Assembly: GCA_900754275.1 (NCBI GenBank)
Contig: CAAECF010000118.1
Span: forward strand, 1 to 22,779
Direction: 5' to 3'
Source of the DNA: an uncultured Collinsella sp.
GTDB lineage: Bacteria; Actinomycetota; Coriobacteriia; Coriobacteriales; Coriobacteriaceae
DNA length: 22,779 bases
A model generated the notes under the pieces. That model saw only the letters and a program-made list of their open reading frames with translations. It had not been told where the DNA came from and did no database searches. Shown here piece by piece: positions 22,419-22,779 of the stretch; within the stretch, counting starts at the first letter, position 1; the number at the start of each line of letters is the position of its first letter. The position numbers and the translations under genes were made by a program.

Positions 22419-22464
22419 GCCGCCCCGTGTCCCAACGCCAATCGAGCGCGGGGCGGCTCTTTTC
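22419..22464 (+). terminator. Intrinsic terminator after the 112-residue gene
   Basis: GCCGCCCCG (22419-22427) and CGGGGCGGC (22449-22457) form a perfect 9-bp GC-rich stem with a 21-base loop, followed by TCTTTTC. It lies 27 bases after the stop and 37 bases before the next start, so the following 64-residue gene may be expressed by read-through or from its own promoter. Confidence 0.65.
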
Positions 22465-22500
22465 TGACAACCGAACCGATTACGATAGGAGCCGTTACTT

Positions 22501-22695
22501 ATGGCTTATTTTATTCAACTAGTCCGAGGGATAGTAGCAAAAGCCCGTTTTCACGCCGATTCGTTTGGTGACTTCCGCGACCGTCACCCCGCTATAGCCC
22601 GCGACCTCGGCGCTTTCGTTCTCGTTCTCCTGCTCGCCCTCGTTATTTGGGTGCTGTCGGCGGCATCGGGCAACCCCAGCCCGTTCGGTTACTAG
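22501..22695 (+). CDS. 64-residue membrane protein with a single C-terminal helix
   Basis: The protein has a charged amphipathic N-terminal part (VRGIVAKARFHADSFGDFRDRHPAIARD) and one membrane helix (LGAFVLVLLLALVIWVLSAA) near the C-terminus, ending SPFGY. The ATG follows TAGGAG nine bases upstream. Size and layout (amphipathic helix then membrane helix) recall filamentous phage major coat proteins, although no cleavable leader is visible and the tail is not basic. It could equally be a holin-like or small membrane protein. It is the last plus-strand gene in the window. Confidence 0.65.
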   Translation: MAYFIQLVRGIVAKARFHADSFGDFRDRHPAIARDLGAFVLVLLLALVIWVLSAASGNPSPFGY

Positions 22696-22704
22696 GGGGT
22701 GTTC

Positions 22705-22779
22705 CTATAGTTTTGTCAACTGGGCAATGCTGTTTTCGAGATTGAATCGCGACATGCTAACGCCAGGCCTTTCGGCCGA
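22705..22779 (-). CDS. C-terminal end of an unidentified minus-strand gene (partial)
   Basis: From the right edge, an open minus-strand frame of 24 codons ends at TAG (22705-22707) with the peptide end MSRFNLENSIAQLTKL. Codon choice is plausible for this genome and the frame is open to the edge. It converges on the 64-residue gene with a 9-base gap. It might be the tail of a transposase that interrupts the cassette, but it is too short to identify and may be non-coding. Confidence 0.3.
   Translation of the reverse strand, partial: SAERPGVSMSRFNLENSIAQLTKL

Noticed and set aside
1..22779. CRISPR arrays, tRNA or rRNA genes
   Set aside because: No regularly spaced repeats and no cloverleaf or ribosomal RNA sequence were seen on either strand.

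Overview
The window looks like a chromosomal segment of a high-GC Gram-positive gut anaerobe of the Coriobacteriia, most likely a Collinsella-like organism. The reasons are the GC-rich codon choice, frequent GTG/TTG starts behind AGGAGG-type ribosome binding sites, exported proteins with Gram-positive-style signal peptides, and an anaerobic lactate dehydrogenase/Etf set. This placement rests on general resemblance, not on a marker gene; no rRNA or tRNA gene is present.

Region 1 (1-5345, minus strand) is a three-gene operon read right to left: a TerB-N/TerB-C protein, a BrxC/BrxD-type (DUF2791) ATPase, and an Lhr-like superfamily II helicase that runs off the left edge. An extended -10 promoter precedes it. 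The gene set resembles the ATPase plus helicase core of BREX/Pgl-type defence, but with a TerB protein in place of the modification and phosphatase genes. I regard it as a candidate anti-phage or DNA-stress system. Region 2 (5367-6083, minus) is a DUF554 membrane protein. Region 3 (6202-9408, minus) is a compact operon of five unrecognised genes, at least four of them for exported or membrane-anchored proteins.

Region 4 (9755-13380, plus) holds a GlcD/LctD-type FAD dehydrogenase, EtfB, and an EtfA with an N-terminal 2x[4Fe-4S] ferredoxin domain, the arrangement of the lactate dehydrogenase/Etf complex that confurcates electrons in anaerobes. An HD-domain phosphohydrolase converges on it with overlapping stop codons and diverges from an azlCD branched-chain amino acid exporter pair; a perfect 11-bp inverted repeat lies between these two. 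A KdgT-family 2-keto-3-deoxygluconate permease with a clear terminator and a membrane-bound GGDEF diguanylate cyclase follow.

Region 5 (17836-18962, minus) is an EamA/DMT-family transporter. Its 5' leader encodes an 11-residue peptide and can form three mutually exclusive hairpins, the last a strong intrinsic terminator, which is the layout of ribosome-controlled attenuation. Region 6 (about 19000-22695, plus) is a run of six small genes in a compact, hairpin-rich cassette: a proline-rich protein, a possible ribbon-helix-helix DNA-binding protein, a single-pass membrane protein, a secreted beta-rich protein, a 112-residue possibly OB-fold protein and a 64-residue single-helix membrane protein. 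It looks like part of a small mobile element, possibly a filamentous-phage-like prophage, but no Rep, Zot-type ATPase or integrase is visible before the window ends. The secreted and membrane proteins of regions 3 and 6 share architecture.
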